Shown: positions 54,624-64,000 of the stretch, in pieces
Position numbering within the stretch: the first letter of the stretch is position 1
How the letters are laid out: each line of letters opens with the position of its first letter
Source of the DNA: Gracilariopsis chorda
Lineage: Eukaryota > Rhodophyta > Florideophyceae > Gracilariales > Gracilariaceae
Length of the DNA: 64,000 nucleotides
Reading direction: 5' to 3'
Assembly: GCA_003194525.1 (NCBI GenBank)
Contig: NBIV01000218.1
Coordinates: 62,001 to 126,000 of the forward strand
The notes under the pieces: generated by a model
Databases searched by the model: none
What the model was told of the DNA's origin: nothing
What the model saw: the letters and a program-made list of their open reading frames with translations, nothing else
Made by a program: the position numbers and the translations under genes

Positions 54624-57065
54624 TTGAATACAGTAGCGATGGATGACCTTTTCACGCAGAAGATCTTTGAGGTAGAGCTCACTAATAAAACGAACATTTG
54701 CTAGCATTCGTCGCTTCGCCTTGGTAGCCTTTAGTTCAGCTTCTTCTTTCGGCACCGTAGAGACTTCTTTCTTGGGCTTGTTCTCAGCAGGAGGTTTCTC
54801 CGAAGAGGAATCGTCTTCGTTCTTTTCTTCATCCTTTGATTCAGCCGATTCAGCGAAACGAGTGAACTCATCTCTACAATTGTTGACCAGGATGGTCTTG
54901 AAGGGAATCGGCTTAGAGTCGGCGTCCAGAAGGTTCGCCTTTCTCAGAGGTTCTGCCAGATGAATGTCGAGCCGACGACAAAGCTCAGCGTACATCCCAG
55001 AGAATTCCGGTTCAAACAGTGTCTTTTCAAAGATTTCCTTGACAATTCGATCAAGCAGGTCGAAACTATTGATCTCAATCTCAATAATCTGTTTGAAGAT
55101 CTTCTCGAACTTCTCAAGTGTAAGTTTGTTAAGCAAAGAGCGCACTCTCTTGACTCTCGCTGTGATTTCATCATCTGCTTCCTTATTTCTCTTCCAGCCA
55201 TTCTCGCTACGCTTCAGTTTTTCGACCGGGGGTCGGTTGATAAACGGATCAACATTTGAATGTCTTGAATGATCATACCGACCCCGTGGCAACTGCGTCT
55301 TCGATCCCCGCGGATCGAAATCCATCGGAGGAGGTTGTCCTTTTCTTTCAGGTGGAGGGAGGGCTTGTGCTCTTGCAACGCTAAGATCCAAAGATGGGTA
55401 ACTTCTGCCGCCCGGGCTGGAGCCATGCGGCGGCCCAAAAGCAGAGCCGAAGGGTGCAGAACCAGGATTGGAATACCGTGATCTGGGGTCAGAGGCGTAC
55501 GGACGATTGCGACCCGTCTGCATACGCGGATCCGCGCGGCTACCAGACCCATATTCACCCTTGAAGATATCTCGTCCGTCACGCACGGAGGTATCGTACT
55601 CGCTGATCTTTCTAGGGCTTATCTTGCCGCGCATTTCCCACATGAAGGTAGGAGGGTACGTGAGGCGGCCATCGACCAGGAAGCTAGGGCGCGCTCTCCT
55701 CGGCGGAGAAGAGCTGTTTGTCGCACTTTCCTCAGTTTCTGACGTCGGTTGATCATCTACTGTCGTATTCTCGTCCTTCGCTGACGCATCGCCGTTCTCT
55801 TGTGTAGGTACAGGAGCTTGAGATATAGGGGATTGAGTCACAGATGTGTCTGGAGCAGGTGACTTAGCTGAGATTGTTTTTGCCTCTGATACGGTGGGGG
55901 ATGTTTCGAGTGTTTCTACCGGCTCCGCTTCGTTAACAGCTGTTTCAATAGGCGGCTCCGGTTGTGCGGAGGATGGTGGTGGCACATCCTTTGTCAATTT
56001 GGGTGATTTGACAGAGTCGGCGGATGGTGGGATGGTGTCTTGTCCCGACGACGGAGGAAGAGAGTCGGGTTCGACTGCTGACTGTGGGAGGTCGTCCCTT
56101 TCTTCTTGATTAGGATCCAAGACGGTGGAAGAAGACACATCGCTGGTCATAATCTCAATTTCGGCCGGGGTCGAGGGCTTCAAGGCTGGTGACGCGTCAA
56201 CGGGAGTGGAAGGGAGTGTGGTTTCCTTGTTATCATCCGTGCTGGGTTCGGGCGCGGTCTCCGAAGATGTGATGGGTGCGATGTTAGTTGGTGCAATGTT
56301 GGAGGACTTGTGCTCTGGGGAAGCAGCTTGAACGGTTAGGACCGGTGCTGTTGTAGTGGCCTGAGGTGCAGTAGAAGTTTGCTGTTTAGGTGTCTCTGGT
56401 GGAATAGCAGACAGTGGTTGAACTTCCGGCACAACGGGCGGGGAAGGCCCTCGGAGTGAAGAGGGCTTAGGAGTGGGCTCGGTGGATGGCAATTTGTTTT
56501 CCGAGGCTGGGGAGGGTTCCGGAGCGTCGGCCGGATCCGGGACGAGTTCAAGGGCCTTGGAGGTGCGAGCTGGAATTTCAAGAGGGGCACGCACGGGTTC
56601 GGCCTGTTGAGTGCGCTTGGGCGGAAGCTTCGGGAGGATTTTGACCTCCTCATTGGTCTCCGGATCGACGATGGAGAGAATCTTCTTCTCGGGGGTGGGC
56701 ACGGAGATGCTCGGAGGAGGTTGTCGAGGTGCGGGGGCATTCCTATACGAAGACTGTGCATTGGGGTTCAGTATTGTTGGGGGGTTGGGGTTGGGAATGT
56801 AGGAATATTGTGGAGGGGGTTGGTAAAGATAGCCGGCGTAGGGCTGTTGTACGGCGGCGTAGGGAGGCAATGGAGGGGGTTGAAAGGGGGGAGAAGTGTA
56901 GTAGGGCTGGGTGGGTTGTGCATTTGGAGGGTGGCGAGGGAGGACGGGAGGAATAGGGTAGGGGGGAAGGGGTTGCTGTGTAAACTGGAAGCGAGCCTGC
57001 GGCAGAGGTTGGCGGGCAGCGGGTTGGTTGCCGGGCTTAGAAGAAGACGAGGAGTCGGTAGGCAT
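52797..57065 (-). CDS. eIF4G: Eukaryotic translation initiation factor 4G (intact)
   Basis: 1422 residues from ATG 57065 (MPTDSSSSSKPGNQ). The frame is open for 211 further codons upstream but without sensible sequence, so this start is preferred. eIF4G is the scaffold joining eIF4E, eIF4A and eIF3 at the mRNA cap. The first 110 residues are Pro/Gln/Tyr-rich (PPPQYSYIPN); a long Pro/Ser/Thr/Glu-rich disordered region follows. At about 470 TYPPTFMWEM resembles the eIF4E-binding Y-x4-L-hydrophobic motif in divergent form. MIF4G spans about 630-890, with a Glu/Lys-rich insertion in the middle, and ends near IRFMIQDLVDQRANGW. The basic linker RRQKTSAKTIAEIHKQAKEEE follows. MA3 starts at about 1060 (EEYWSNPSVSEVQEILADE). 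No introns. Residues 815-1422 are duplicated in the array. Confidence 0.9.
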   Translation of the reverse strand: MPTDSSSSSKPGNQPAARQPLPQARFQFTQQPLPPYPIPPVLPRHPPNAQPTQPYYTSPPFQPPPLPPYAAVQQPYAGYLYQPPPQYSYIPNPNPPTILNPNAQSSYRNAPAPRQPPPSISVPTPEKKILSIVDPETNEEVKILPKLPPKRTQQAEPVRAPLEIPARTSKALELVPDPADAPEPSPASENKLPSTEPTPKPSSLRGPSPPVVPEVQPLSAIPPETPKQQTSTAPQATTTAPVLTVQAASPEHKSSNIAPTNIAPITSSETAPEPSTDDNKETTLPSTPVDASPALKPSTPAEIEIMTSDVSSSTVLDPNQEERDDLPQSAVEPDSLPPSSGQDTIPPSADSVKSPKLTKDVPPPSSAQPEPPIETAVNEAEPVETLETSPTVSEAKTISAKSPAPDTSVTQSPISQAPVPTQENGDASAKDENTTVDDQPTSETEESATNSSSPPRRARPSFLVDGRLTYPPTFMWEMRGKISPRKISEYDTSVRDGRDIFKGEYGSGSRADPRMQTGRNRPYASDPRSRYSNPGSAPFGSAFGPPHGSSPGGRSYPSLDLSVARAQALPPPERKGQPPPMDFDPRGSKTQLPRGRYDHSRHSNVDPFINRPPVEKLKRSENGWKRNKEADDEITARVKRVRSLLNKLTLEKFEKIFKQIIEIEINSFDLLDRIVKEIFEKTLFEPEFSGMYAELCRRLDIHLAEPLRKANLLDADSKPIPFKTILVNNCRDEFTRFAESAESKDEEKNEDDSSSEKPPAENKPKKEVSTVPKEEAELKATKAKRRMLANVRFISELYLKDLLREKVIHRYCIQRLLKLGIESKEEDVLEALCKLVSKTGAKISTNPGASKVINEYFCRFDYLSRDFTLPARIRFMIQDLVDQRANGWKVRRQKTSAKTIAEIHKQAKEEERKKHEAQQAARERRGRGGMGSRDRAPQGFVPRMTMPSEPRSTSGQTRLDRTLERQPSRSLSGISGGFSVSLRPGTSASRVGSLRPGGSSFGSFGVLSDKDASGATQAADPRRVKSTFWQPVSRRPQHQVAPKAPTPKSALMDPQVLKRKAKGAMEEYWSNPSVSEVQEILADEVKAPNYKGFVHEALMATFSSKITHQEKSIELFAGLVDSPIEGTIFCECFSKLVRKLSDMEIDNPRCGEFLGRFIGATAATSKLDPSNRKDFGLKFLGRDLQEVEDPKRRANLAVHTFAELSGRLSASVPDEKEREDMVRQVAERLHIDLAADMCLWNPMRGLSKLSDMLSQNNISFLVPYLALEGQLKELIESKAPGEKIENLLRSNSKTADTSLMRVIVRVGLDCLFMSSADTIVESFKRYVGSPVIKVYGTLPRELQFSILLAAQVYIGRSVNFLPPLSDASSKHGGLALQALHDSGMVESTVLLRWKKDTGESQEVACKNEMVEQTERFFERLAK

Positions 57066-57943
57066 GAGGGGCGCGTATGGGGTAAAGTTATTGCAGAAGG
57101 GGGGATGGGGTGGGTGCGTGTGGGGAGAGGGGACGGTGGCGGAGGACGTTGAAGAACAAATGTGGTGCGGCTGCGTTAAGGAGAACGCCGCAGCGCTTGA
57201 CCGGCGGCCGAGACACCGAGCGGCGCCCACCGCCGTGCTTTTCAGCGCGCACGTTGCCGCGCCCGCCGTCCCCGAACGCGCCCTCTGTAATGGCTGCATA
57301 CTGTAAGGCGCGGCTTGGGCTGCGACCGACCGTCGACGTCGCGCCATGGCGTGGGCGGGGCGTCTGCCGCAAATGGCGTGCTGCGGCGCGAGGCGAGCTG
57401 CTCGCGCAGTGTAAGCAACGCTGACAGCTGTGCCGGAAACGTGGCCGCAGTGTTGTGCTCTCTCACGTGCTGCTTCCGTTATAGGCGCCGCGACACGCAC
57501 CTGCCTCCGCCGCGATGCGTCGTCGAGAGTGGGGAGAGCCGCTCTGCCGCAGCCGCCTGTCTTCTTCCTCCAATTTACCAAGCGCAGCAACAATCGCAGC
57601 CGCGACGCACCTCCTCGGCGTGTGCCGCCGCTGAACGCAAGCAGGTACAAGTGTCCACAACTGCAACGGCCCAACCTCCATAAATGACACCGCACCAAGT
57701 ACTCCCTGTCAACGTGTCATACACATCTATTTTTCGTTAACTTTTGGCGTTCATAACCGACCATCTTCACACCAATTGACAGCATCGCTCCTTCTCCCCC
57801 CCCTAACCGATTCCATTCCGTTCAACCGCGCCAAGCCAAACCCCATCGGCCTCCGTCGATCACCTCCGCCAGCTTCCTCCACCGTCTTCCTTCAACGCGT
57901 TTCCACGCCCCTTACCCCCGGCTAACATCCCCACCAAAACAAC
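57066..57943. promoter_or_regulatory. CpG-rich divergent promoter region (eIF4G / V-ATPase d)
   Basis: About 880 bp between divergent starts, with dense CG dinucleotides between about 57150 and 57640 and C/T-rich leader DNA before the V-ATPase ATG. The in-frame upward extension of eIF4G runs through it, which reflects composition. Confidence 0.5.
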
Positions 57944-59375
57944 ATGGCCCCCGGTGGCATGCTCCTCTTCAACGTCGACGACGGCTACTTGGAGGGAATT
58001 CTGCGCGGCTATCGTTCCGTACGTTTGGCATCCACAATTGGTTTTTGTTTGAGTGCATTCGTGTGCATTTCTCTTCTTTCGCCTGCATTTTACTTACCAT
58101 CTCTTCGAACATGAAATCTGCGTTCTCAGGGCTTTCTCTCATCCGCCGACTTCGTCGCCCTCACTCAATGCGAGAATCTCGAAGATGTGAGAATGCATCT
58201 ATCGGTATGTTGTCTGTATCCATCCTTTCTATCCATTTCGTGCTGCCGTCCTTGCGCATCTCATCTGACCATATGTCGCTCTGTGTTCCACGACACTTTG
58301 TTTCACTCCAAACGAAAAAAAGGCTACGGACTACGGCAACTTCTTGCAAAACGAACCATCTCCGTTGCAAACAAAAACTGTCGTCGAACACGCCACTAAA
58401 AAACTGGTCGAGGAATTTCGCTTCATTCGTTCACAAGCCACAGAGCCGCTTGGCACCTTCCTGGACTATCTCACCTACCCCTACATGATCGACAACCTCA
58501 TCCTGCTCATCACCGGTACATTGCATCACCGTGATATTTCTGAGCTCATCAACAAGTGCCATCCCCTTGGTCACTTTGATTCCATGGCCTCGCTCTGCAT
58601 CGCAACCACCCCAGAAGAGCTATACCGCGAAATTGTTATTGACACTCCTCTCGCACCGTACTTTTCCGAATGCGTCGCCCTCGAAGATCTCACCGACATC
58701 AACATTGAAATCATTCGTAACACTTTGTACAAGGCTTATTTGGAAGACTTCCATCGTTTGTGCATGCAGCTCGGAGGCGCCACAGCAGAACTCATGGGAG
58801 AAATCTTGCAGTTCGAAGCAGACAGAAGAGCTATTAATATCACCGTCAATTCCTTCGGTACTGAACTTACTAAGCACGAAAGGGAGAAGTTGTATCCCAC
58901 CGTAGGCGCTCTCTTCCCTGAAGGCATTTCCAAGCTTGCCCGCGCCGATGACTCACAAGCGGTTGCATCTGCTATAGAGCCTTACGGCATTTATAGAAAG
59001 CTTTTCCAATCCGCAGCTGACAACGTGGATAAGAGTTTGGAAGACGCATTTTTCGAACATGAGGTGTTTCTGTGCAAGCAGACATTTGAAAAGCAGTTCC
59101 ACTATGGTATTTTTTATGCTTATTTGCGTTTGAAGGAACAAGAAGTGAGGAACATATTGTGGATCTGTGAGGTAAGTTGATGCAAACTTTGGTCTCTTGG
59201 GGTAGTTGTCTCAGCCTCTATGACAACCGCATTTGGTGACGCTCAGCTCAGTTTTATGTCTAACACCATGTTCTCCCCTGTTGCGACGGATTCAATTGCG
59301 AATAACACAATGCAGTGCATAACCCAGAAGCAGACAAGGAAAATCAACAATTTTGTAACTTCGGCATTCTCTTAA
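57944..59375 (+). CDS. ATP6V0D: V-type H+-ATPase subunit d (V0), four exons
   Basis: Four exons: 57944-58018, 58130-58204, 58323-59171 and 59316-59375, giving 352 residues, close to the 351 of human d1. Introns of 111, 118 and 144 nt all begin GT (gtacgt, gtatgt, gtaagt) and end AG, and all are in phase 0. Exon 1 encodes LFNVDDGYLEGILRGYRS; exon 2 GFLSSADFVALTQCENLEDV; exon 3 starts ATDYGNFLQNE and includes FLDYLTYPYMIDNLILLITGTLHHRDI, NIEIIRNTLYKAYLEDF and FEADRRAINITINSFGTEL-type sequence; exon 4 encodes CITQKQTRKINNF and the stop. Subunit d is the cytoplasmic link between the rotating V0 ring and the central stalk, needed for acidifying vacuoles. The splice sites restore an uninterrupted match to the family. 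Confidence 0.95.
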
Positions 59376-59706
59376 ATTATGTGATGAAGACTCGGCCTCC
59401 ATTTCGTGTTCACAAACAAAAAGGCCCACAAGATATGCTAGGTTGAACAAGAATACATTTGATCCCATACGTAAAAACTCTAACTATTCAATGATTTCTG
59501 CGCGCCACATGCTCTCAAGCTATTCTGAAATGCGTTTATGCACGATCTTCACAGCTGCGAACAACTTCGATAAATGTACACGTCTTGGCGGTTCAGAGGT
59601 ATGTATGAAAGTCGCAGTGATAACGAAAAAATAAAAGTGAAACTGTACAAGGTGGAGCTTTCTTGTCAGTCAGAAAACCAAGGTGGGGATTTAAGCCTCA
59701 AGACCA
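59376..59706. other. Convergent intergenic region
   Basis: About 330 bp between the V-ATPase d and inhibitor-2 stops. AATAAA occurs at 59629-59634 on the plus strand. No coding signal. Confidence 0.45.
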
Positions 59707-60483
59707 CTAGGCGCGTTTCTGTTCGACAGTGGTATCGGATGGGTGAATGTGGCCATTTGTATCGGAAGAGGAGGTGTTCAGAGTGGATGCCTCTTCGCCC
59801 GCGGGGCGGCGTTCGCCGTTAGGACCTGGATTGTTACGACCGTTTGGTAGTTGATCACTGTCGGGTCCGTTGCCAACAGGATCGCGTCCATCTTCGCTAC
59901 CATCGTCTTTATCATCGTCACTGTCCTCCAACACTTTCCCACTCCACAGCGCCAAACTGACACGGGCCTCATTTCTATAATGGGCTTTTCGCCTTGCTTC
60001 AAACTCTTCTCTCGAGCGCGGGGATGATCCTCCGCTAAAGGTAGTAGTGTCTCGTATGTGGACACTTCTGCCAGTGGAGCCGGCACTGCTGGCCCCATCG
60101 GAAGAGGTTGCGGGCGCGTTTTTGGGCATGCTGTTCTCGAGGGATTGAAAGCCGACCAAGCGCTCACCGGGAATGAAAGATGGTGATTCTGGGGGGCTTT
60201 GAAGCACGGATCCGGAGGTGGAACTGCCAGTTTCCGAGCCTACGAACGGGGTCTTCGGTTCGTCAATCTTCATGCGCGGCCCGCTGCGCTCCATTTCAAG
60301 CGCGTTGGAAATGAGATTCTGTTCGTCCCAATGAAGGCGAGACTTCTTCTTCGGGGCCTCTGAAACAGAGGGCGGCGATGCATTTGCGTCCGGTTCGGAC
60401 ATTGCAGGTTCCGAGGGGCGGCGAGCACGTGGGTCGGGGTCCGGGTCGGGGCGGTCGGATGCTTTGCAGTTGGGTTGTGACAT
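59707..60483 (-). CDS. Protein phosphatase 1 inhibitor-2 (PPP1R2/IPP-2)
   Basis: 258 residues from the first ATG (60483, MSQPNCKASD); MSEPDANAS at 60402 is an alternative. The three PP1-contact elements occur in order: SRLHWDEQNL (the K/R-x-x-W-DE element), then MKIDEPKTPFV with the Thr-Pro site that GSK3 phosphorylates in animals, then EFEARRKAHYRNEARVSLA, matching the RKLHYNE helix that blocks the PP1 active site. It ends with an acidic DSDDDKDDGSEDG tract, as in the family, followed by a polar tail. Otherwise low-complexity and disordered, as expected. It regulates and helps fold the PP1 catalytic subunit. Single exon. Confidence 0.85.
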   Translation of the reverse strand: MSQPNCKASDRPDPDPDPRARRPSEPAMSEPDANASPPSVSEAPKKKSRLHWDEQNLISNALEMERSGPRMKIDEPKTPFVGSETGSSTSGSVLQSPPESPSFIPGERLVGFQSLENSMPKNAPATSSDGASSAGSTGRSVHIRDTTTFSGGSSPRSREEFEARRKAHYRNEARVSLALWSGKVLEDSDDDKDDGSEDGRDPVGNGPDSDQLPNGRNNPGPNGERRPAGEEASTLNTSSSDTNGHIHPSDTTVEQKRA

Positions 60484-61128
60484 ACGGATCAAGTATGACA
60501 GGACAATGAAAGCGGGTGAAGGGGCGTGAGTTGCGAGTGGCTCTCTGTATCTTGGACGCGGCCGAGGTGAACTCAGTGCCAAGGACAGCAGCAAGGTGGT
60601 AAAGGGCGCGAGGTGCGAAAGGTCAGGCAGCGAAAGCGGCGATCTGGGTGGCGTGTGGAGGGGGAGGGGTGACGAGAATGGCGGTTGTACGGTCGCGTTT
60701 TGAGCGGATGGCGCGCTAAATGTGTGCAGCGAAGGTGAAAGCGTCGCGCGTGGCGCGGATTTGTTGGGTTGCCGACGGTCTGCGTGCAGCCGATCGCGCG
60801 CTGTTCCAACACGTTGAAAAGCGGTTAAAAAAAGGGCGACGGCGCCCTGCCAAAAAGACGCTCATGCGCCTGCCAGGTTGCAAGTGTGGAATCTACGCGG
60901 AAAGCGTCGCGGAGCCAATCTCACTCCGCCATACCGAAGCGCCGACACGTCACTGGCCAACGCCGCGACGCTGGCCACTCATGTGCCACCATTCCTGTTT
61001 ACAGTCGTTGCCGCTGTTCATGATCTTCCTCCCTGCCTCAGCTTCCCTCTCTCGCCACACCAGCAGCCAAGTCATCCCTCCAGTCGCACCCCTTCTCATC
61101 CACTTCTGCGAGGAGTCGTCTGCCTCCG
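60484..61128. promoter_or_regulatory. CpG-rich region upstream of inhibitor-2
   Basis: About 645 bp upstream of IPP-2 and downstream of the next minus-strand gene. CG-rich with GCGC words between about 60540 and 60960; the remainder is C/T-rich. Frames here are short and unassigned. Confidence 0.45.
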
Positions 61129-61948
61129 TCACCCTTTCCGTCCAAAACCAGTAGAAGCCTCAAACCTCCAGCCCCCATCTGCACTTTTGCGTACCCGTCC
61201 CGCCTTCAGCGTCTCCTCTGTCAGATGAGCCGGCAGTTCATGTCGCCTTCGTTTGTCCCGTTTCAAGTTTTTCCGTCGACTTCGAATTTTCTTTCGTTTC
61301 TTCTTCGCGTTGCCACCACCATTAGTAACCGCTCCATCACGCGCGTCCCCACCCGCCTTGTCCACGCCCTCAAAACCATTCGCCCACGTCTTAAACTCTG
61401 AGTCTTGTTCTTCAGTCATTTTTCGCAGCACGTCGTCCCCCCATTCCTCATCACTGCTCGAACCTTCTTTCCCCTTTTCTCCTTTCTCCCCGTTTTCCAT
61501 TTGCTTCGCGGAGTTCTTAGTGCGGTTCTTACCGCTGTCCTTTTTCTTGCGTTCTGGGCTGGGTGCCCTATTGCCCCGTTTGCCTACAGCTCGCGCCCTG
61601 GATTCAATTTCGCTTTCACTTCCATCCGAGTCATCCTCGTCCGTCATCAGCTGTCGCGCTTGTCTTCTTAGTGCACTTCCAAGTCGTCGGTTCGCTTCAC
61701 TCAACCCTGGTGTAGTTGTAACTTGAATTGCCTGATTTGGATCTGCCCCAAGTCCAAGTCTATCCGAAACATGCTTCCAGAACAGTTAGCTTCTGTGAAA
61801 ATCTTCAAGAACGACGTTCAACATACCGTGCTGGTCGCGGAGTGAACTTCTCCGCAGGCGCTTCATCTTCTGAAGAGCTTGCTTCGTGTTGCTCTAGAAA
61901 CGCCCGCACTGTGGCTAGTGCGCTTGCGTCATGTTCCAAGTCCGCCAT
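61129..61948 (-). CDS. Conserved basic/acidic nuclear protein, two exons, function unknown
   Basis: Exon 1 is 61827-61948 (ATG 61948) and exon 2 is 61129-61759, giving 250 residues. The 67-nt intron (61760-61826) begins gtatgt, ends AG, and splits an Arg codon so that FTPRPAR joins LGLGADPNQ. The middle is rich in Ser, Asp, Lys and Glu (MTDEDDSDGSESEIESRAR, SSSDEEWGDDVLRKM). The C-terminus carries KKKRKKIRSRRKNLKRDKR, followed by PAHLTEETLKAGR. The PRPARLGLGA motif and the basic RSRxKNxxxDxR motif are both familiar from an uncharacterised eukaryotic protein group that I cannot name with certainty. The composition implies a nuclear or nucleolar location. The conserved-looking join supports the intron. 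Confidence 0.6.
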
Positions 61949-64000
61949 CGTCTTCGTTTTCAGTGTCAAGCTTTCAAGAGAATAGCATCGAACGAGTTTT
62001 CAGATAGAAGACAAACGACTACTCTTAAGTGTCCTTCGCGAATGAGCACAGCTTTTTGACGACGTAACACCTTCCCCATGGGACGACGATCAGTCGAAAT
62101 AGAAACCACAGTATTTGACGGTGCATACCCTTGGTACATGGAAATCTCTACTCGTGCAAATACCGGGTCATTTTGCCGAAAGCAATTTTTTGGTTATTTT
62201 TTTCTAGTCCAAGCAGGATATTAACACCGTCGGCAGGATCATCTTGACCCGGTCAATTTGGAACGCTTCAGGTTCGGCATTGCATAGTTCTTCAATACAA
62301 GAGCAATAGCCGGAACCAATTTTCCAAATATCCTTCTTCCTCTTCGTTAAATGAATAAAACGTTTTCAAGGCTAGAGATGAAAGCAAATGTGCGAAATCT
62401 GCTCAACTTTTTAATCACGTATTTCAGTCTTTGGAATCTTTTACGGTATCCGAGCAAAGAGTTTGATTGAGATGCTACTACCTCTCTAAGGACAGTGCAA
62501 TTGATGTATGAAACCTCAGAAATCCAGTATATACAACACGCATTTGAAATATCCAACAAAATAAAACGCTGCCTTTGCTGACGATAGTCGTAAGATATGG
62601 ACAAAGGGTTCATCTCTTTTTGAGTGTCCAGCAATTATATTACTGATTCATGCATATGATAAAGCTTCAGTGTGAAGCCTTGATGGTCGAGATTGTGTTT
62701 GTTAGATGCTTAGAAGTCAGAAAAGCGCACTTCCGTCATAGCCTATATAAACGCTCACAATTTCCCTTGAGCGATTTGTCGTGCCCAGCTTGTCATGGTG
62801 AGCAAACTGTGTTGTTGGTTGGGTGCGAAAAAATACGAAGTGTGTGAAGACAGCATCAGCACATAGAGGACTCACCTCCACACCGCATGTTGAGGGATCC
62901 CTTTAACCTTCAAATCGTATTGAAATTAGTTACCCTATCGCGTGTGAAATTCAAAACTTGACAGAGTTGCGCCACACCCTTCATCTCATGCGATAAAGGC
63001 AGACAATTAATACGCAACCTGAACAAAAAAAGGAAGGATTACTTGTGCATGACTCTTCTCGGAGCGTGATTGAATACTTCTTGCTTGTGACGAGGAGAAA
63101 CAGAAAACGCTGGTGGTGAGAAGAACTCTTAGATGTTCTGGATATCATTGTAAGGTCCGGCAAACGGTAGACTAAATATTGTTTCATAACTTTGTAAGGC
63201 TTGACGTTAAAGCCGAAGTGGTCTCACATTGCGAATGAATTGGTGCGTTGCTGTCAACAAAAACAACGCTTTGTGAGTTGCGAAGCACTCCTAATTATTG
63301 GCACAAGCACATAATCAAGCCATAAAAAAGAATCTGTCTTCCGCTTTACTGCTGAGAGAGATATCTCAGTAATGACAGTATCTGTGTACCAGCTAATCAG
63401 GAGACATTCGCTGCTCGGCACGACAACATCGAAGTTGAATGCATTTGTTGCTATGGTAGACAAGCATTTTTTACGTTGTCTTGCTGATTTATTGCAGCTG
63501 TGTTACATACGTTGAGAAATGAATAATCAAATCTGTGTGCCAAATATTGGTGCCAATTGAAGTACGGAAACCGCTGTGATAAGTTGGTGGTAAGTTTCCA
63601 TGTGCTACTTTTATCCGATGCCACTGCGCAATGATCGCTTTTAAGGGTCTTGGAGTGAATTGCAGGTAAACAAAAATGCGTTGCGAGGAGTGTGCTCCGC
63701 AGATCAGGGTGTATGAAGCGATCCGTTTCGCGTGTGGTAAAACTGCGTGAAGAAAACGTTTGAAAGTTGGAGCTCACTTATTTTAGGAAACCGAAGGGAG
63801 AAGCGCAGTGTAAAGCGTTTCACTGGGGCGGCAGTTTTTTGAAGCTTGGAGTTTGTGTTACGGCTTCTTAGGGGCGTTCTATGAGTTGTTAAATGAAACG
63901 AAACGAAACTGGAAAACCATTCTCGAGCAATCAGGCATTTACACGTTGTCTCGCGACCTTTCAAGATTTCGTTTAATGTAAGGAGCACGATTGTTGCTTC
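61949..64000. other. AT-richer terminal stretch, no gene recognised
   Basis: About 2 kb. Frames up to 108 codons on the minus strand lack family resemblance and most lack an ATG. A TACCAAGGGTA motif (reverse, 62126-62136) lies about 180 bp upstream of the gene ending the previous region. No RNA gene was recognised. Confidence 0.45.

Noticed and set aside
57066-57698. 211-codon upstream extension of the eIF4G frame
   Set aside because: Begins with a non-ATG codon, is Arg/Ala/Cys-rich without protein character, and lies in the CpG-rich promoter. ATG 57065 gives a plausible N-terminus.

Overview
The window reads as nuclear DNA of a photosynthetic eukaryote, most likely a mesophilic red alga. 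Three observations support this. The superoxide-generating NADPH oxidase has an extra block of membrane helices inserted in its NADPH-binding half, a topology described for red algal enzymes. The C-terminus of plastid ribosomal protein S1 and a plastid-type Cpn60 with a transit peptide are both nuclear-encoded. Most genes are intronless; the few introns found are short (67 to 144 nt) with GT-AG ends. No bacterial operon features, tRNA, rRNA, CRISPR or transposase genes were seen. Species cannot be named from the sequence.

Region 1 (1-22908) is ordinary single-copy gene space: plastid RPS1 end, red-algal-type NADPH oxidase, a DHRS7-like short-chain dehydrogenase, a Wss1/WLM-type protease with a SUMO-interaction motif, a BTB-like protein, plastid Cpn60, a BAR-SH3 protein broken by one frameshift, proteasome maturation factor UMP1, phosphoserine phosphatase, an HDHD5-like HAD protein, and an acidic protein ending in a DUF493 domain. 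Several genes are divergent pairs over CpG-rich promoter regions.

Region 2 (23354-54623) is the striking part. A 9.53-kb unit is present three times in direct tandem (9530, 9526 and 9531 bp), followed by the first 2683 bp of a fourth copy. Each unit joins the 3' third of the eIF4G gene to an unrelated 6.85-kb segment carrying a Dre2/anamorsin gene, an RsmE-type rRNA methyltransferase, a small Cys-rich ORF and unassigned DNA. The partial fourth copy runs directly into the intact eIF4G gene, so the layout is arm-(insert-arm)x3. This is what single-crossover integration of a circular molecule, or repeated unequal crossover between 2.7-kb arms, would give. In each unit the truncated eIF4G frame begins with an ATG overlapping the Dre2 stop codon (TAATG), suggesting a possible two-cistron Dre2/eIF4G-C message. 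Copies differ at a few shared substitutions and at clustered single-base indels that break RsmE and Dre2 in some copies; many of the indels may be consensus errors.

Region 3 (54624-64000) resumes single-copy space: the 5' two thirds of eIF4G, V-ATPase subunit d (four exons reconstructed here), protein phosphatase 1 inhibitor-2, and a conserved basic nuclear protein (two exons). The last 2 kb holds nothing I can assign.

The genes are housekeeping functions (translation initiation, plastid translation and folding, proteasome assembly, Fe-S assembly, vacuolar acidification) without an obvious shared pathway. The novelty lies in the amplified chimeric array.
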